NCBI GenBank assembly: GCA_014650015.1
Contig: BMUD01000002.1
Coordinates: 304,662 to 368,661 of the forward strand
Reading direction: 5' to 3'
DNA from: Streptomyces griseoloalbus
Lineage (GTDB): Bacteria; Actinomycetota; Actinomycetes; Streptomycetales; Streptomycetaceae
DNA length: 64,000 bases
This document shows, one piece after another, positions 49,461 to 57,777 of the stretch (positions within the stretch are counted from its first letter, which is position 1; each line of letters begins with the position of its first letter). The position numbers and the translations under genes are program-made. The notes under the pieces are model-generated. The model had not been told where the DNA came from. It did not search any database and saw only the letters and a program-made list of their open reading frames with translations.

Positions 49461-49934
49461 ATGACTGCGCTCAATCGTGTCCCGTCTCTCATGGCCCGGG
49501 CCGGCACGGCCTCGGCCCTCACCCTGGCCGCCGTGGGCGGCTCCATCGCGGTCCCCGGCGTCGCCTCGGAGGCGGCGGCCGCGAGCCCGGCCGGCAAGGC
49601 CCTGCGCATCGCCGCCGCCAAGAAGGGCTCGCCGTACCAGTGGGGTGCCGTCGGACCGCACAGGTTCGACTGCTCGGGCCTGACGCTGTACTCGTTCAAG
49701 AAGGCGGGCAAGAAGCTGCCTCGCACCGCCGCCGCGCAGTACAACAAGACGCGCCACATCTCCGCCGGCGACCGCCGGGCGGGAGACCTGGTGTTCTTCC
49801 ATTCGGGCAGCTACGTCTACCACGTCGGTATCTACGCGGGTCAGGGCAAGATCTGGCACGCCCCGAAGACCGGGGACGTGGTGCGCCTGCAGAAGATCTG
49901 GACCCGCAGCGTCTGGTACGGCCGGGTGCGGTGA
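49461..49934 (+). CDS. Secreted NlpC/P60 cell-wall endopeptidase
   Basis: A 157-residue protein with a signal peptide (about 1-41, MARAGTASALTLAAVGGSIAVPGVASEAAAAS) and an NlpC/P60 domain that cuts peptidoglycan stem peptides. The catalytic residues are Cys71 in RFDCSGLTLYSF, His121 in YVYHVGIYAG and His133 in IWHAP. It is short, only the catalytic domain without wall-binding repeats. GAAGGG lies six bases before the ATG at 49461. The longer open frame from 49152 is part of the riboswitch leader. Control by cyclic di-AMP links it to resuscitation and wall remodelling. Confidence 0.93.
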   Translation: MTALNRVPSLMARAGTASALTLAAVGGSIAVPGVASEAAAASPAGKALRIAAAKKGSPYQWGAVGPHRFDCSGLTLYSFKKAGKKLPRTAAAQYNKTRHISAGDRRAGDLVFFHSGSYVYHVGIYAGQGKIWHAPKTGDVVRLQKIWTRSVWYGRVR

Positions 49935-49944
49935 CCCACGGGAC

Positions 49945-49966
49945 GGCGGCGCCCCGCCGCGCCGCC
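49945..49966. terminator. Hairpin after the NlpC/P60 gene
   Basis: GGCGGCG (49945-49951) pairs with CGCCGCC (49960-49966) across an eight-base loop, 11 bases after the stop codon. It lies between convergent genes and may serve both. Stem length is modest. Confidence 0.5.
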
Positions 49967-49986
49967 GCGCCCGGTGGACACGGACC

Positions 49987-50448
49987 CTACGGCTCCTGAC
50001 GTCCCGCCGCCGTGACCGCTTCGGCGGCCTGGACGGCCCACGGGAGCTCGACCGAGACGGTCTTGCCGCCCGCACGCGTGGGGCGGACGCGGAGCCTGCC
50101 GCCGCGTTCCACGGTCAGCCAGCGGATGATGACCAGCCCGCGGCCGTTGTCCTGCTGGACCGCGGCGGGCAGCCGCTTGGGCAACCGGGGGTGACTGTCC
50201 GTGACACCGATGTGCACCCGCTCGTCGCGGACGAGAGCGACGTCCACCGTGAACGTGGGTGACTGCCCTAACGTGTGCTGCACCGCGTTGGTGGCGAGCT
50301 CGGAGACGATCAGCCGGACGGTGTCGGACAGGTCCGCGTCCCCCGGCATCCCCCATTCCACCAGCGTGGCCACCACATGGGCGCGGGCGGCCGCGACCGA
50401 GGCGGGATCGCTCGGCAGAGTGATGGATGCTTCCAGATGGTCTGCCAT
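49987..50448 (-). CDS. RsbW-like anti-sigma/ATP-binding regulatory protein
   Basis: A 153-residue ATPase of the GHKL type, like RsbW/SpoIIAB and the many Streptomyces ATP-binding regulators. The N-box is LIVSELATNAVQHT (about 62-75). The G-box is DNGRGLVIIRWL (about 107-118), preceded by the acidic VTDSHPRLP. The ATG at 50448 is chosen because MADHLEASITLPSDPASVAAAR starts the conserved domain. The open frame extends far upstream through the divergent regulator's promoter. With the divergent XRE and DUF397 genes it forms a trio seen around whiJ and abaA. Confidence 0.87.
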   Translation of the reverse strand: MADHLEASITLPSDPASVAAARAHVVATLVEWGMPGDADLSDTVRLIVSELATNAVQHTLGQSPTFTVDVALVRDERVHIGVTDSHPRLPKRLPAAVQQDNGRGLVIIRWLTVERGGRLRVRPTRAGGKTVSVELPWAVQAAEAVTAAGRQEP

Positions 50449-50575
50449 GGCGACGTCGTCCCTTTCCCACGGGACCGCAGTCCGACACGGAGCGGTTGCT
50501 TCGAGTACGGTCCCGCACTGGTGCTTCGTCGCCAGACTGCCATTACCGCACGGCGTAGGGCGGCGATCCACCAGG

Positions 50576-50585
50576 ATATGCATAT
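50576..50585. promoter_or_regulatory. AT-rich palindrome upstream of the XRE regulator
   Basis: ATATGCATAT (50576-50585) is a perfect palindrome inside GGATATGCATATATC, strikingly AT-rich for this genome. It lies between the divergent ATPase and XRE genes, 75 bases before the XRE start, and is a candidate operator or promoter core. Confidence 0.5.
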
Positions 50586-50659
50586 ATCTGTCGCTCAAAG
50601 CGGTGAACTCTGCGACGGGAGACCGTATGTGGGCGGCTCGGAAGGAGTAAGGAGAGCCC

Positions 50660-51520
50660 ATGCAGCACGGTCCCGCGGTGCGCCGCCGGAAACTGGGCGC
50701 GGAGCTCCGCGCGCTGCGTACCTCGGCGGGACTCACCAGTGGTGAGGCGGCCCGGCTGGCCGGCTGGCACCAGTCGAAGGTGAGCCGCATCGAGACGGGC
50801 ACGAGCGGGGTGAAACCGGCCGATGTGCGGTTACTGCTCGACGTCTACGGCGTCGGCGACCCGCAGCTGCGTGACTTGCTGATGGCGCTGTCGGGCACCG
50901 GCGACGGCGCCGGCCGACATCACTGGTGGCACGCCTACCGCGGTGTCCTTCCGCCGACCTACCGGGACTTCATCAGCCTGGAGTCGCAGGCGAGCGCGAT
51001 GCGCACCCTGGAGACCACGGTGATCCCCGGGCTGCTGCAGACCCCGGAGTACGCGCGGGCGGTGACCGAGGCGGCCCTGGAGGGCGCGTCGGAGGAGCGG
51101 CTGGACGCCCTGGTGGAGGTGCGACTGGCCCGGCAGGACGTACTGCGGGCACAGCCGCCACTGGAGTTGAGGGCGGTCCTGGACGAGGCGGTGCTGCGCC
51201 GGGAGGTCGGCGGACCCGGTGTGATGACCCGGCAGCTGAACCGGCTGGTCGAGGCGGCCCGGCTCCCCCAAGTGCGGTTGCAGGTACTGCCGTTCTCCGC
51301 GGGGGCACACATCGGCGTCACCGGTCCTTTCGTAATCTTTTCATTTTCGCGCACTTCTGATCTGGACGTGGTAGTTCTCGACCACTTGACGAGTAGCCTC
51401 TATCTGGAGCGGAAAGAAGACCTCAGGGCCTACTCGGAGGCCTTCGACGCGCTTTCGATCCACGCCCTTTCGCCAGAGGACTCGTTGGATTTCATCGCCG
51501 GTACAGCAGCCGGCGCGTAA
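50660..51520 (+). CDS. XRE-family regulator with DUF5753 domain (WhiJ-like)
   Basis: A 286-residue protein. The helix-turn-helix spans about 8-65 (LGAELRALRTSAGLTSGEAARLAGWHQSKVSRIETG). The large DUF5753 domain (about 95-280) has TYRDFISLESQASAMRTLETTVIPGLLQTPEYARA and LQVLPFSAGAHIGVTGPFVIFSF. This architecture is typical of the WhiJ/AbaA-type regulators of Streptomyces development. AAGGAG precedes the ATG. A DUF397 gene follows after nine bases, and an RsbW-like ATPase diverges. The trio works as a small regulatory module in which the DUF397 protein is thought to relieve repression by the XRE protein. Confidence 0.92.
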   Translation: MQHGPAVRRRKLGAELRALRTSAGLTSGEAARLAGWHQSKVSRIETGTSGVKPADVRLLLDVYGVGDPQLRDLLMALSGTGDGAGRHHWWHAYRGVLPPTYRDFISLESQASAMRTLETTVIPGLLQTPEYARAVTEAALEGASEERLDALVEVRLARQDVLRAQPPLELRAVLDEAVLRREVGGPGVMTRQLNRLVEAARLPQVRLQVLPFSAGAHIGVTGPFVIFSFSRTSDLDVVVLDHLTSSLYLERKEDLRAYSEAFDALSIHALSPEDSLDFIAGTAAGA

Positions 51521-51529
51521 GGAGGCACG

Positions 51530-51754
51530 ATGCCCGCACCGCCTCGGACCATCCCTTCCAGCCTCGCCCTGCACGGTGCGCGGTGGCTGCGCAGCAGCTA
51601 CAGCACGGGGGCGAACAACTGCGTGGAGACGGCCCGGCCGGCCACCGGCGACCTGGCCGGACTGCTCGCCGTGCGCGACTCCAAGGACCCGGCCGGGCCC
51701 GCGCTGCTCTTCTCCCCCGGGAGCTGGGGGGAGTTCGTGACCGCGGTCCGCTGA
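51530..51754 (+). CDS. DUF397 protein
   Basis: A 74-residue DUF397 protein with the signature WLRSSYSTGANNCVETA and LAVRDSKDPAGPALLFSPGSWGEFVTAVR. Such proteins, including BldB relatives' neighbours and WhiJ partners, occur next to XRE-DUF5753 regulators and modify their activity. It starts nine bases after the XRE stop with AAGGAGG upstream. The first 12 residues (MPAPPRTIPSSL) are variable in the family. Confidence 0.93.
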   Translation: MPAPPRTIPSSLALHGARWLRSSYSTGANNCVETARPATGDLAGLLAVRDSKDPAGPALLFSPGSWGEFVTAVR

Positions 51755-51765
51755 CCCGCCCTCAC

Positions 51766-51820
51766 CTCCACCGACCCGACCCACCGGCCCGACCCCACCG
51801 ACCCGACCCGACCCGTCATC
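51766..51820. repeat. Short CCGACC repeats between convergent genes
   Basis: The 55 bases between the DUF397 and bioF genes are built from imperfect copies of CACCGACCCGAC and ACCGGCCCGAC, with a run of tandem CCGAC pentamers near 51801-51815. No stem-loop terminator is evident. It probably arose by slippage. Confidence 0.6.
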
Positions 51821-51848
51821 GAGCGACGCACGGCCGTGCCCCACCGAC

Positions 51849-52976
51849 TCAAGGCCGCGTCTCGCCGATCACCCGTACAGCGCGTTCGATCTCCGCCCCG
51901 GACAGGTCCGCGCGGGCGGTCAGTCTGAGCCGTGAGATGCCGTCGGGCACGGAAGGAGGACGGAAACAGCCCACGGACAGGCCGGCCGCCCGGCAGTCGG
52001 CCGCCCATCGCACGGCCCGCTCCGGGGAAGGGGCGCGCACGGAGACGACCGCGGCGTCCGGACGTACCGCTTCCAGACCCGCGGCCGTCAGCCGGGTGTG
52101 CAGTTCGCGCGCCACCGCGCCCGCCCGCGCCGCACGCCCGGGTTCGCGGCGCAGCAACCGGAGAGCCGCCAGGGCCGCGCCCGCCGCCGCGGGGGCGAGT
52201 CCGGTGTCGAAGATGAACGTCCGTGCCGCGTTGACCAGGTGCCCGATCACCCGGGCCGGGCCGAGCACCGCTCCGCCCTGGCCACCCAGCGACTTGGACA
52301 GCGTCACCGTCACGACGACGTCGTCGGCGCCCGCGAGGCCCGCCCGGTGCGGGGCCCCGCGTCCGCCGTCGCCGAGCACGCCCAGGCCGTGCGCGTCGTC
52401 GAGCAGCAGCCCCGCACCGTGCTCCCGGCACGCCTCGGCCAGCGCCGCGAGCGGAGCGGCGTCGCCGTCCACCGAGAAGACCGTGTCGGACACCGCGACG
52501 GCGGGTCCGTCGTGCGCGCCCAGCGCCTTGCGCACGGCGTCGGGATCGGCGTGCGCGGCGACCTGGGTCGTACCGCGGGCCAGCCGGCAGCCGTCGATCA
52601 GCGAGGCGTGGTTGCCCGCGTCGGAGACGATCAGCGAGCCGTGCGGGGCCAGTGCCGTGACGGCGGCGAGGTTGGCCGCGTAGCCGGAGGAGAAGACCAG
52701 GGCCGCCTCGAAGCCGCAGAAGCCGGCCAGCTCGCGTTCCAGCTCGGCGTGGAGTTCGGTGGTGCCGGTGACGAGCCGGGAGCCCGTCGAGCCGCCTCCC
52801 CAGGTCCGCGCGGCACGGGCCGCGCCCTCGGTGACCTCCGGATGCCGGGCCAGGCCCAGGTAGTCGTTGCTCGCCAGATCGAGGAGCGGTGTGTCGGCTG
52901 CCCGGGGGCGCAGGGTGCGCACGAGGCCGGCCCGGCGGCGCAGTTCCGCCTGCTCGTCGATCCAGCCGAACGCCAT
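51849..52976 (-). CDS. bioF: 8-amino-7-oxononanoate synthase
   Basis: A 375-residue PLP enzyme of the alpha-oxoamine synthase family that condenses pimeloyl thioester with alanine, the first dedicated biotin step. Landmarks are [30 protein letters not shown], the cofactor aspartate in [13 protein letters not shown] and the PLP lysine Lys228 in [19 protein letters not shown] lies before the ATG at 52976. It diverges from bioB, so all four bio genes can share one control region (52977-53124). The longer frame to 53288 lacks a start signal. Confidence 0.95.
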   Translation of the reverse strand: MAFGWIDEQAELRRRAGLVRTLRPRAADTPLLDLASNDYLGLARHPEVTEGAARAARTWGGGSTGSRLVTGTTELHAELERELAGFCGFEAALVFSSGYAANLAAVTALAPHGSLIVSDAGNHASLIDGCRLARGTTQVAAHADPDAVRKALGAHDGPAVAVSDTVFSVDGDAAPLAALAEACREHGAGLLLDDAHGLGVLGDGGRGAPHRAGLAGADDVVVTVTLSKSLGGQGGAVLGPARVIGHLVNAARTFIFDTGLAPAAAGAALAALRLLRREPGRAARAGAVARELHTRLTAAGLEAVRPDAAVVSVRAPSPERAVRWAADCRAAGLSVGCFRPPSVPDGISRLRLTARADLSGAEIERAVRVIGETRP

Positions 52977-53038
52977 GACTCCTCCGGGGGATTTTGTAGG
53001 CAGTGCACAGACATTAGCGGGAGCCCGGGCGGACCACT

Positions 53039-53056
53039 GTGTGGCAATACCCACAC
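53039..53056. promoter_or_regulatory. Candidate operator in the divergent bioF/bioB region
   Basis: GTGTGG (53039-53044) and CCACAC (53051-53056) form a perfect inverted repeat with spacer CAATAC, near the middle of the 148-base region between bioF and bioB. It does not match the BirA or BioQ sites I know. It could bind a biotin regulator. A -10-like TAGGAC at 53106-53111 may serve bioB. Confidence 0.45.
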
Positions 53057-53124
53057 CTCGAAGCGCCTCCGTTGTACGAACTCTCCTTGGCCCCGGCGGG
53101 TCGGGTAGGACAGGATCGGCTCTC

Positions 53125-54336
53125 ATGGACCTGCTGAACACGCTGGTGGACAAGGGGCTTCGGCGCGAGACGCCGACCCGTGGGGAAGCGCTGGCCGTCC
53201 TCGCGACGTCCGACGACGACCTGCTCGATGTGGTGGCCGCGGCCGGGAAGGTGCGTCGGCACTGGTTCGGCCGACGGGTGAAACTCAACTATCTCGTCAA
53301 CCTCAAGTCCGGTCTGTGCCCGGAGGACTGCTCCTACTGTTCCCAGCGGCTCGGTTCCAGGGCCGACATCCTGAAGTACACCTGGCTCAAGCCGGACCAG
53401 GCGTCGCAGGCGGCCGCCGCCGGGCTCGCGGGCGGTGCCAAGCGGGTGTGCCTGGTGGCCAGCGGACGGGGCCCGACCGACCGTGACGTGGACCGGGTCT
53501 CCGACACCATCAAGGCCATCAAGGAGCAGAACGAGGGAGTCGAGGTGTGCGCCTGTCTCGGACTGCTCTCCGAGGGCCAGGCGGAGCGGCTGCGCGAGGC
53601 GGGCGCGGACGCCTACAACCACAACCTCAACACGTCCGAGTCGACGTACGGGGACATCACGACCACGCACACGTACGCCGATCGGGTGGACACCGTGCAG
53701 AAGGCGCACGCGGCCGGGCTGTCCGCCTGCTCGGGTCTGATCGCGGGGATGGGCGAGAGCGACGAGGACCTGGTCGACGTGGTCTTCTCGCTGCGCGAGC
53801 TGGATCCGGACTCGGTGCCGGTCAACTTCCTGATCCCGTTCGAGGGCACGCCGCTCGCCAAGGAGTGGAACCTGACCCCCCAGCGGTGCCTCAGGATCCT
53901 GGCGATGGTGCGGTTCGTCTGCCCGGACGTCGAGGTGCGGATCGCCGGCGGCCGCGAGGTGCATCTGCGCACCATGCAGCCGCTCGCGCTGCACCTGGCC
54001 AACTCGGTCTTCCTCGGCGACTACCTCACCAGCGAGGGCCAGGCGGGCAAGGCGGATTTGGAGATGATCGCGGACGCCGGCTTCGAGGTGGAGGGCACCG
54101 ACCGGGTGACGCTGCCCGAGCACCGGGTGGGCGGGGGATGCGGCGCGCACGAGGGCGGCACGGTGTGCGGCTCGCACGACGGCGGCGGGGTGTGCGGTTC
54201 CGCGTCTGCCGACACGGACGCGGAGGCGGGTGCCGGTGCGGTCGACGAGACCGTACGACAGGCCGACGGACCGCGTACCGACCTGGTCGCCGTGCGCCGC
54301 CGGGGGGCCGGAACGGATCTCGCCCCCAATGCCTGA
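53125..54336 (+). CDS. bioB: Biotin synthase with Cys/His/Gly-rich C-terminal tail
   Basis: A 403-residue radical SAM enzyme that inserts sulfur into dethiobiotin. The [4Fe-4S] cluster cysteines are Cys65, Cys69 and Cys72 in [29 protein letters not shown] and [11 protein letters not shown] are the usual later motifs. The enzyme is about 55-70 residues longer than E. coli BioB. The tail (from about 335) carries three regularly spaced CG motifs: [18 protein letters not shown] and CGSASAD. These could bind a metal or an extra Fe-S cluster. It overlaps bioA by eight bases. Function is certain; the tail's role is unknown. Confidence 0.97.
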   Translation: MDLLNTLVDKGLRRETPTRGEALAVLATSDDDLLDVVAAAGKVRRHWFGRRVKLNYLVNLKSGLCPEDCSYCSQRLGSRADILKYTWLKPDQASQAAAAGLAGGAKRVCLVASGRGPTDRDVDRVSDTIKAIKEQNEGVEVCACLGLLSEGQAERLREAGADAYNHNLNTSESTYGDITTTHTYADRVDTVQKAHAAGLSACSGLIAGMGESDEDLVDVVFSLRELDPDSVPVNFLIPFEGTPLAKEWNLTPQRCLRILAMVRFVCPDVEVRIAGGREVHLRTMQPLALHLANSVFLGDYLTSEGQAGKADLEMIADAGFEVEGTDRVTLPEHRVGGGCGAHEGGTVCGSHDGGGVCGSASADTDAEAGAGAVDETVRQADGPRTDLVAVRRRGAGTDLAPNA

Positions 54337-55606
54337 GCTCTCCGTCGCCGAGCTGCTGAAGCTCGACCGGCGGCACGTCTGGCATCCCTACGGGCCCATG
54401 CCGGGCCGTCAGGAACCGCTCGTCGTGGAGTCGGCGAGCGGTGTGCGGCTCCGGCTCGCCGACGCCTCCGAACTGATCGACGGGATGTCGTCCTGGTGGT
54501 CGGCGATCCACGGCTACAACCATCCGGTGCTCAACGAGGCGGCCCGGGAGCAGCTCGCGCGGATGAGCCACGTGATGTTCGGCGGGCTCACGCACGAGCC
54601 CGCCGTCCGGCTGGCGAAGCTCCTCGTCGACATCTCGCCGGACGGTCTGGAGCATGTGTTCCTGGCCGACTCCGGGTCGGTGTCGGTCGAGGTCGCGGTG
54701 AAGATGTGCCTGCAGTACTGGCGTTCGCTGGGCCGGCCGGAGAAGCGGCGGCTGCTGACCTGGCGGGGTGGCTACCACGGCGACACCTGGCAGCCGATGT
54801 CGGTGTGCGACCCCGAAGGGGGCATGCACGAGCTGTGGTCCGGGGTGCTGCCACGTCAGGTGTTCGCCGATGCCCCGCCCGAGCGGTACGAGGAGTCGTA
54901 CGCCGACCACCTGCGGGAGCTCATCGGGCGGCACGCCGGTGAGCTCGCCGCGGTGATCGTGGAGCCGGTGGTGCAGGGCGCGGGCGGGATGCGGTTCCAC
55001 TCCCCCGCGTATCTGCGGGTGCTGCGCGAGGCGTGTGACGCGCACGGCGTACTGCTGGTGTTCGACGAGATCGCCACCGGTTTCGGGCGCACCGGCGCGT
55101 TGTTCGCGGCGGAGCACGCGGCGGTGACGCCGGATGTGATGTGTGTGGGCAAGGCGCTCACCGGCGGATATCTGACCATGGCGGCGACGCTGTGCACCGC
55201 GCGGGTGGCGAGAGGCATCTCGCGCGGTGAGGTGCCGGTACTGGCGCACGGTCCGACGTTCATGGGCAATCCGCTGGCCGCGGCCGTGGCCTGCGCCTCC
55301 ATCGAGCTGCTGCTCGGGCAGGACTGGCCGGCGGAGGTCAAGCGGATCGAGGCGGGCTTGCGGGAAGGGCTGGCGCCGGCGGCGCGGCTGCCAGGGGTCC
55401 GGGACGTGCGGGTGCTGGGCGCCATCGGTGTCGTACAGCTCGATCACGCGGTGGACATGGGGGCGGCCACCGGGGCAGCGGCGCGTGAGGGCGTGTGGCT
55501 GCGGCCGTTCCGCGATCTCGTGTACACCATGCCGCCGTACGTCACGGAAGACGCCGACGTGGCGCGCATCGCTCGCGCGGTGTGCGCGGCGGCGAAGGAG
55601 GGATGA
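54329..55606 (+). CDS. bioA: Adenosylmethionine-8-amino-7-oxononanoate aminotransferase
   Basis: A 425-residue class III aminotransferase using S-adenosylmethionine as amino donor to make 7,8-diaminopelargonate. The start [23 protein letters not shown], the [11 protein letters not shown] segment and [15 protein letters not shown] are typical of BioA. The cofactor aspartate is in [14 protein letters not shown] and the PLP lysine is Lys275 in [12 protein letters not shown]. Its ATG lies inside the end of bioB (eight-base overlap), and bioD follows after one base, so bioBAD is one tightly coupled operon. Confidence 0.96.
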   Translation: MPELSVAELLKLDRRHVWHPYGPMPGRQEPLVVESASGVRLRLADASELIDGMSSWWSAIHGYNHPVLNEAAREQLARMSHVMFGGLTHEPAVRLAKLLVDISPDGLEHVFLADSGSVSVEVAVKMCLQYWRSLGRPEKRRLLTWRGGYHGDTWQPMSVCDPEGGMHELWSGVLPRQVFADAPPERYEESYADHLRELIGRHAGELAAVIVEPVVQGAGGMRFHSPAYLRVLREACDAHGVLLVFDEIATGFGRTGALFAAEHAAVTPDVMCVGKALTGGYLTMAATLCTARVARGISRGEVPVLAHGPTFMGNPLAAAVACASIELLLGQDWPAEVKRIEAGLREGLAPAARLPGVRDVRVLGAIGVVQLDHAVDMGAATGAAAREGVWLRPFRDLVYTMPPYVTEDADVARIARAVCAAAKEG

Positions 55607-55607
55607 C

Positions 55608-56324
55608 ATGCCGGTGATGGTGATCACGGGCACGGGCACCGAGGTCGGCAAGACGGTGGTGACGGCCGCGGTCGCCGCGGCGGCGCTGGCGGCCGGCCGG
55701 TCGGTGGCCGTGCTCAAGGCGGCGCAGACGGGCGTACGGCCGGACGAGCCCGGGGACGCCGAGGAGGTCGCGCGGCTGGCCGGTGCGGTGACGACGGCCG
55801 AACTCGCCCGTTATCCGGACCCCTTGGCGCCGGCCACGGCGTCCCGTCGGGCCGGCCGGGCGCCCGTGCGTCCGCACCAGGTCGCGGAGCGGGCCGCCAA
55901 ACTGGCCACCGAGCACGATCTGGTGCTGGTGGAGGGCGCGGGCGGGCTGCTGGTGCGCTTCGACGCGGCCGGCGGCACGCTGGCGGACGCGGCGGAGCTG
56001 CTGTCCGCGCCCGTGCTGGTGGTGGCGCAGGCGGGGCTCGGCACCCTGAACACCACGGAGCTGACGGTCCGCGAACTGCGCGGGCGGGGGCTCGACCCGG
56101 CGGGTGTGGTGATCGGCAGCTGGCCCGCCGAGCCCGACCTGGCGGCGCGGTGCAATCTGCTGGACCTGCCGGACGTGACCGGGGCCCCGCTGCTGGGCGC
56201 CGTGCCGGCCGGGGCGGGCTCCCTGGGCGCCGCGGACTTCCGGGCCTCGGCACCGCACTGGCTGGCGCCCCGGCTGGGCGGAACCTGGGACGCGGAGGCG
56301 TTCCGGGTGCGCGAGGCTCCCTGA
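55608..56324 (+). CDS. bioD: Dethiobiotin synthetase
   Basis: A 238-residue ATP-dependent carboxylase that closes the ureido ring of dethiobiotin. The P-loop is ITGTGTEVGKTVVT (5-18). LKAAQTGVRPDEPGDAEEVARLAG and the second ATP segment VEGAGGLLVRFD are conserved. AAGGAGGG lies six bases before the ATG. It is the third gene of bioBAD. With bioF, this window encodes all the steps from pimeloyl thioester to biotin. Confidence 0.96.
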   Translation: MPVMVITGTGTEVGKTVVTAAVAAAALAAGRSVAVLKAAQTGVRPDEPGDAEEVARLAGAVTTAELARYPDPLAPATASRRAGRAPVRPHQVAERAAKLATEHDLVLVEGAGGLLVRFDAAGGTLADAAELLSAPVLVVAQAGLGTLNTTELTVRELRGRGLDPAGVVIGSWPAEPDLAARCNLLDLPDVTGAPLLGAVPAGAGSLGAADFRASAPHWLAPRLGGTWDAEAFRVREAP

Positions 56325-56392
56325 CGACAGCGGGGGTACGGGCGGCCCGTTCGGGGGAGAATCGCCGTAGTCCCGTCCTGGGGGAGGTCCCC

Positions 56393-57094
56393 ATGCAGCT
56401 ACGGTCCGACCGCTCCGCGAAGGTGGCGCGGGATCCCGTGCACCACCCGCTGTTCGCCCGCTACTACGCCCGGGTCAGCGTCGCCGCCGAGACCCGCGCG
56501 GGGATGGCGAAGGTGCGGCACAGACTGCTCGGCGGGCTGTCCGGGCGGGTGATCGAGATCGGCGCGGGCAACGGCCTGAACTTCGCGCACTACCCGGGCA
56601 CCGTCTCCGAGATCGTCGCCATCGAACCGGAGCGGGCGCTGCGCACGCTGGCCGTGGAGGCCGCCCTGCGCGCCCAGGTGCCGGTGGACGTGGCGCCGGG
56701 TGTGGCGGAGGCGCTGCCGGTCAAGAGCGAGGCGTTCGACGCGGCGGTGCTCTCGCTGGTGCTGTGCAGTGTGCGGGACGCGCCGCGGGCGCTCGCGGAG
56801 CTCAGGCGGGTGCTGCGGCCGGGCGGCGAGGTGCGGTTCTTCGAGCACGGCCGGGGCGGCGGCAGGGTCATGAACCTCACCCAGCGGGCGCTGGACCGGA
56901 CGGTGTGGCCGCCGCTGGCCGGTGGCTGCCATGTGGCGCGGGACCCGGTCGGCGCGCTCCGCGAGGCGGGGTTCGCACTCGGGCCCTATCGGCGGATGCT
57001 GATGCCGGAGAAGGGGCCGGCGCTGCCCACGTCGTACTGCGTCATCGGCACCGCGTGGCGACCGGTGAGCGACGCGGCGGGCGCCGGGAGCTGA
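56393..57094 (+). CDS. Class I SAM-dependent methyltransferase
   Basis: A 233-residue methyltransferase of the UbiE/MenG-like type. Motif I is VIEIGAGNGLNFAHYP (about 49-64), the acidic residue after the second strand is in VAIEPERALRTLA, and motif post-II reads FDAAVLSLVLCSVRDAPRALAELRRVLRPGGEVRFFEH. The C-terminal third (TQRALDRTVWPPLAGGCHVARDPVGAL) is typical of actinobacterial lipid or quinone methyltransferases, but the substrate is unknown. GGGGGAGG precedes the ATG. It follows bioD after 68 bases and is probably independently transcribed. It ends base-to-base against the convergent toxin gene. Confidence 0.88.
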   Translation: MQLRSDRSAKVARDPVHHPLFARYYARVSVAAETRAGMAKVRHRLLGGLSGRVIEIGAGNGLNFAHYPGTVSEIVAIEPERALRTLAVEAALRAQVPVDVAPGVAEALPVKSEAFDAAVLSLVLCSVRDAPRALAELRRVLRPGGEVRFFEHGRGGGRVMNLTQRALDRTVWPPLAGGCHVARDPVGALREAGFALGPYRRMLMPEKGPALPTSYCVIGTAWRPVSDAAGAGS

Positions 57095-57469
57095 TCACTC
57101 GCTCCAGCGGCGCAGCTCGGCCGCGATGTCGTCGACGGTCGCCTCGCCGCTCTTGACCAGCCGGGCCAGATCGCGCACCCGCTCGGGCGAGGTGACGACC
57201 TTCAGACCGCTGGCGACGAGATAGGCGTACGCGACGGCGGAGGCGAACAGGGCGTTGGAGCGCTCCAGCGCGGGAACGTGGATCAGCAGTTGCAGGAGCG
57301 CGGCGGCGCGGGCGTGCGGAGTGTCGTAGACGGGGACGTCGAAGATCTCGGCCCGGTGGCGTGCGACGGCGGCGACGAGGGCGCCCCAGTCGGTGACCTG
57401 GGGGTCCCCCGGGGTCTGCTGCTCGGCGAGCATGAGCAGCCACGCGAGGTCGATGCGCAGGTTGTCCAA
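57095..57469 (-). CDS. Fic/Doc-like toxin with degenerate active site
   Basis: A 124-residue helical protein resembling the Doc/Fic toxins found in Streptomyces toxin-antitoxin pairs. The helix pattern matches Doc (RHRAEIFDVPVYDTPHARAAALLQLL, then ALFASAVAYAYLVASGLKV). However, the catalytic HPFxxGNKR loop aligns with PALERSNAL: the histidine, phosphate-binding glycine, lysine and arginine are all gone, and only the asparagine is kept. It therefore probably cannot phosphorylate or AMPylate targets in the normal way. It begins four bases after the antitoxin gene. Assignment rests on pattern memory and gene order. Confidence 0.7.
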   Translation of the reverse strand: MDNLRIDLAWLLMLAEQQTPGDPQVTDWGALVAAVARHRAEIFDVPVYDTPHARAAALLQLLIHVPALERSNALFASAVAYAYLVASGLKVVTSPERVRDLARLVKSGEATVDDIAAELRRWSE

Positions 57470-57473
57470 CGGT

Positions 57474-57749
57474 TCAGCGGCCGCCTTCGTGTGTGCCCTC
57501 GCGGTCCTCGCCGACTCCCGGCCTCGCCCGGGCGGGGGCGCCTGCGTCGAACTCCCCGGCGAAGACGCTCTCGTACTGCTTCATGAAGTCGGCGGCGGCC
57601 TCGACGAACGCGCGGCCCGCCTCCCCGGTGTCCTGCCGGACCAGTTCCTCGATGTAGCGGTTGACGCTCATCCCGCGGGCCAGGGCGCGCTCGCGGGCCG
57701 CGCGGGCCGTGCCCTCGTCCACGCGCACGTTCAGCTGGGTCTTCGCCAT
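57474..57749 (-). CDS. Ribbon-helix-helix antitoxin
   Basis: A 91-residue protein with an N-terminal ribbon-helix-helix DNA-binding domain (MAKTQLNVRVDEGTARAARERALARGMSVNRYIEELVRQD, about 1-42) and a toxin-binding tail (EAGRAFVEAAADFMKQYESVFAGEF), followed by a flexible acidic end. Gene order, antitoxin then toxin with a four-base gap, is standard. Two GCTAGC palindromes lie just upstream. TAGCTT ends six bases before the ATG, so the transcript may be leaderless. It probably represses its own operon together with the toxin. Confidence 0.85.
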   Translation of the reverse strand: MAKTQLNVRVDEGTARAARERALARGMSVNRYIEELVRQDTGEAGRAFVEAAADFMKQYESVFAGEFDAGAPARARPGVGEDREGTHEGGR

Positions 57750-57757
57750 ACCTCGAA

Positions 57758-57777
57758 GCTAGCGCCGGGGTGCTAGC
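57758..57777 (-). promoter_or_regulatory. Paired GCTAGC operator of the toxin-antitoxin operon
   Basis: GCTAGC occurs at 57758-57763 and again at 57772-57777, 14 bases apart. Each is a perfect palindrome, and they lie only nine and 23 bases upstream of the antitoxin start. Evenly spaced small palindromes are typical ribbon-helix-helix operators. The leftward TAGCTT (57761-57756) overlapping the first box could be the -10. Confidence 0.7.

Noticed and set aside
51766-51820. CCGACC repeats as a terminator
   Set aside because: The copies are direct, not inverted, so they cannot form a stable stem.
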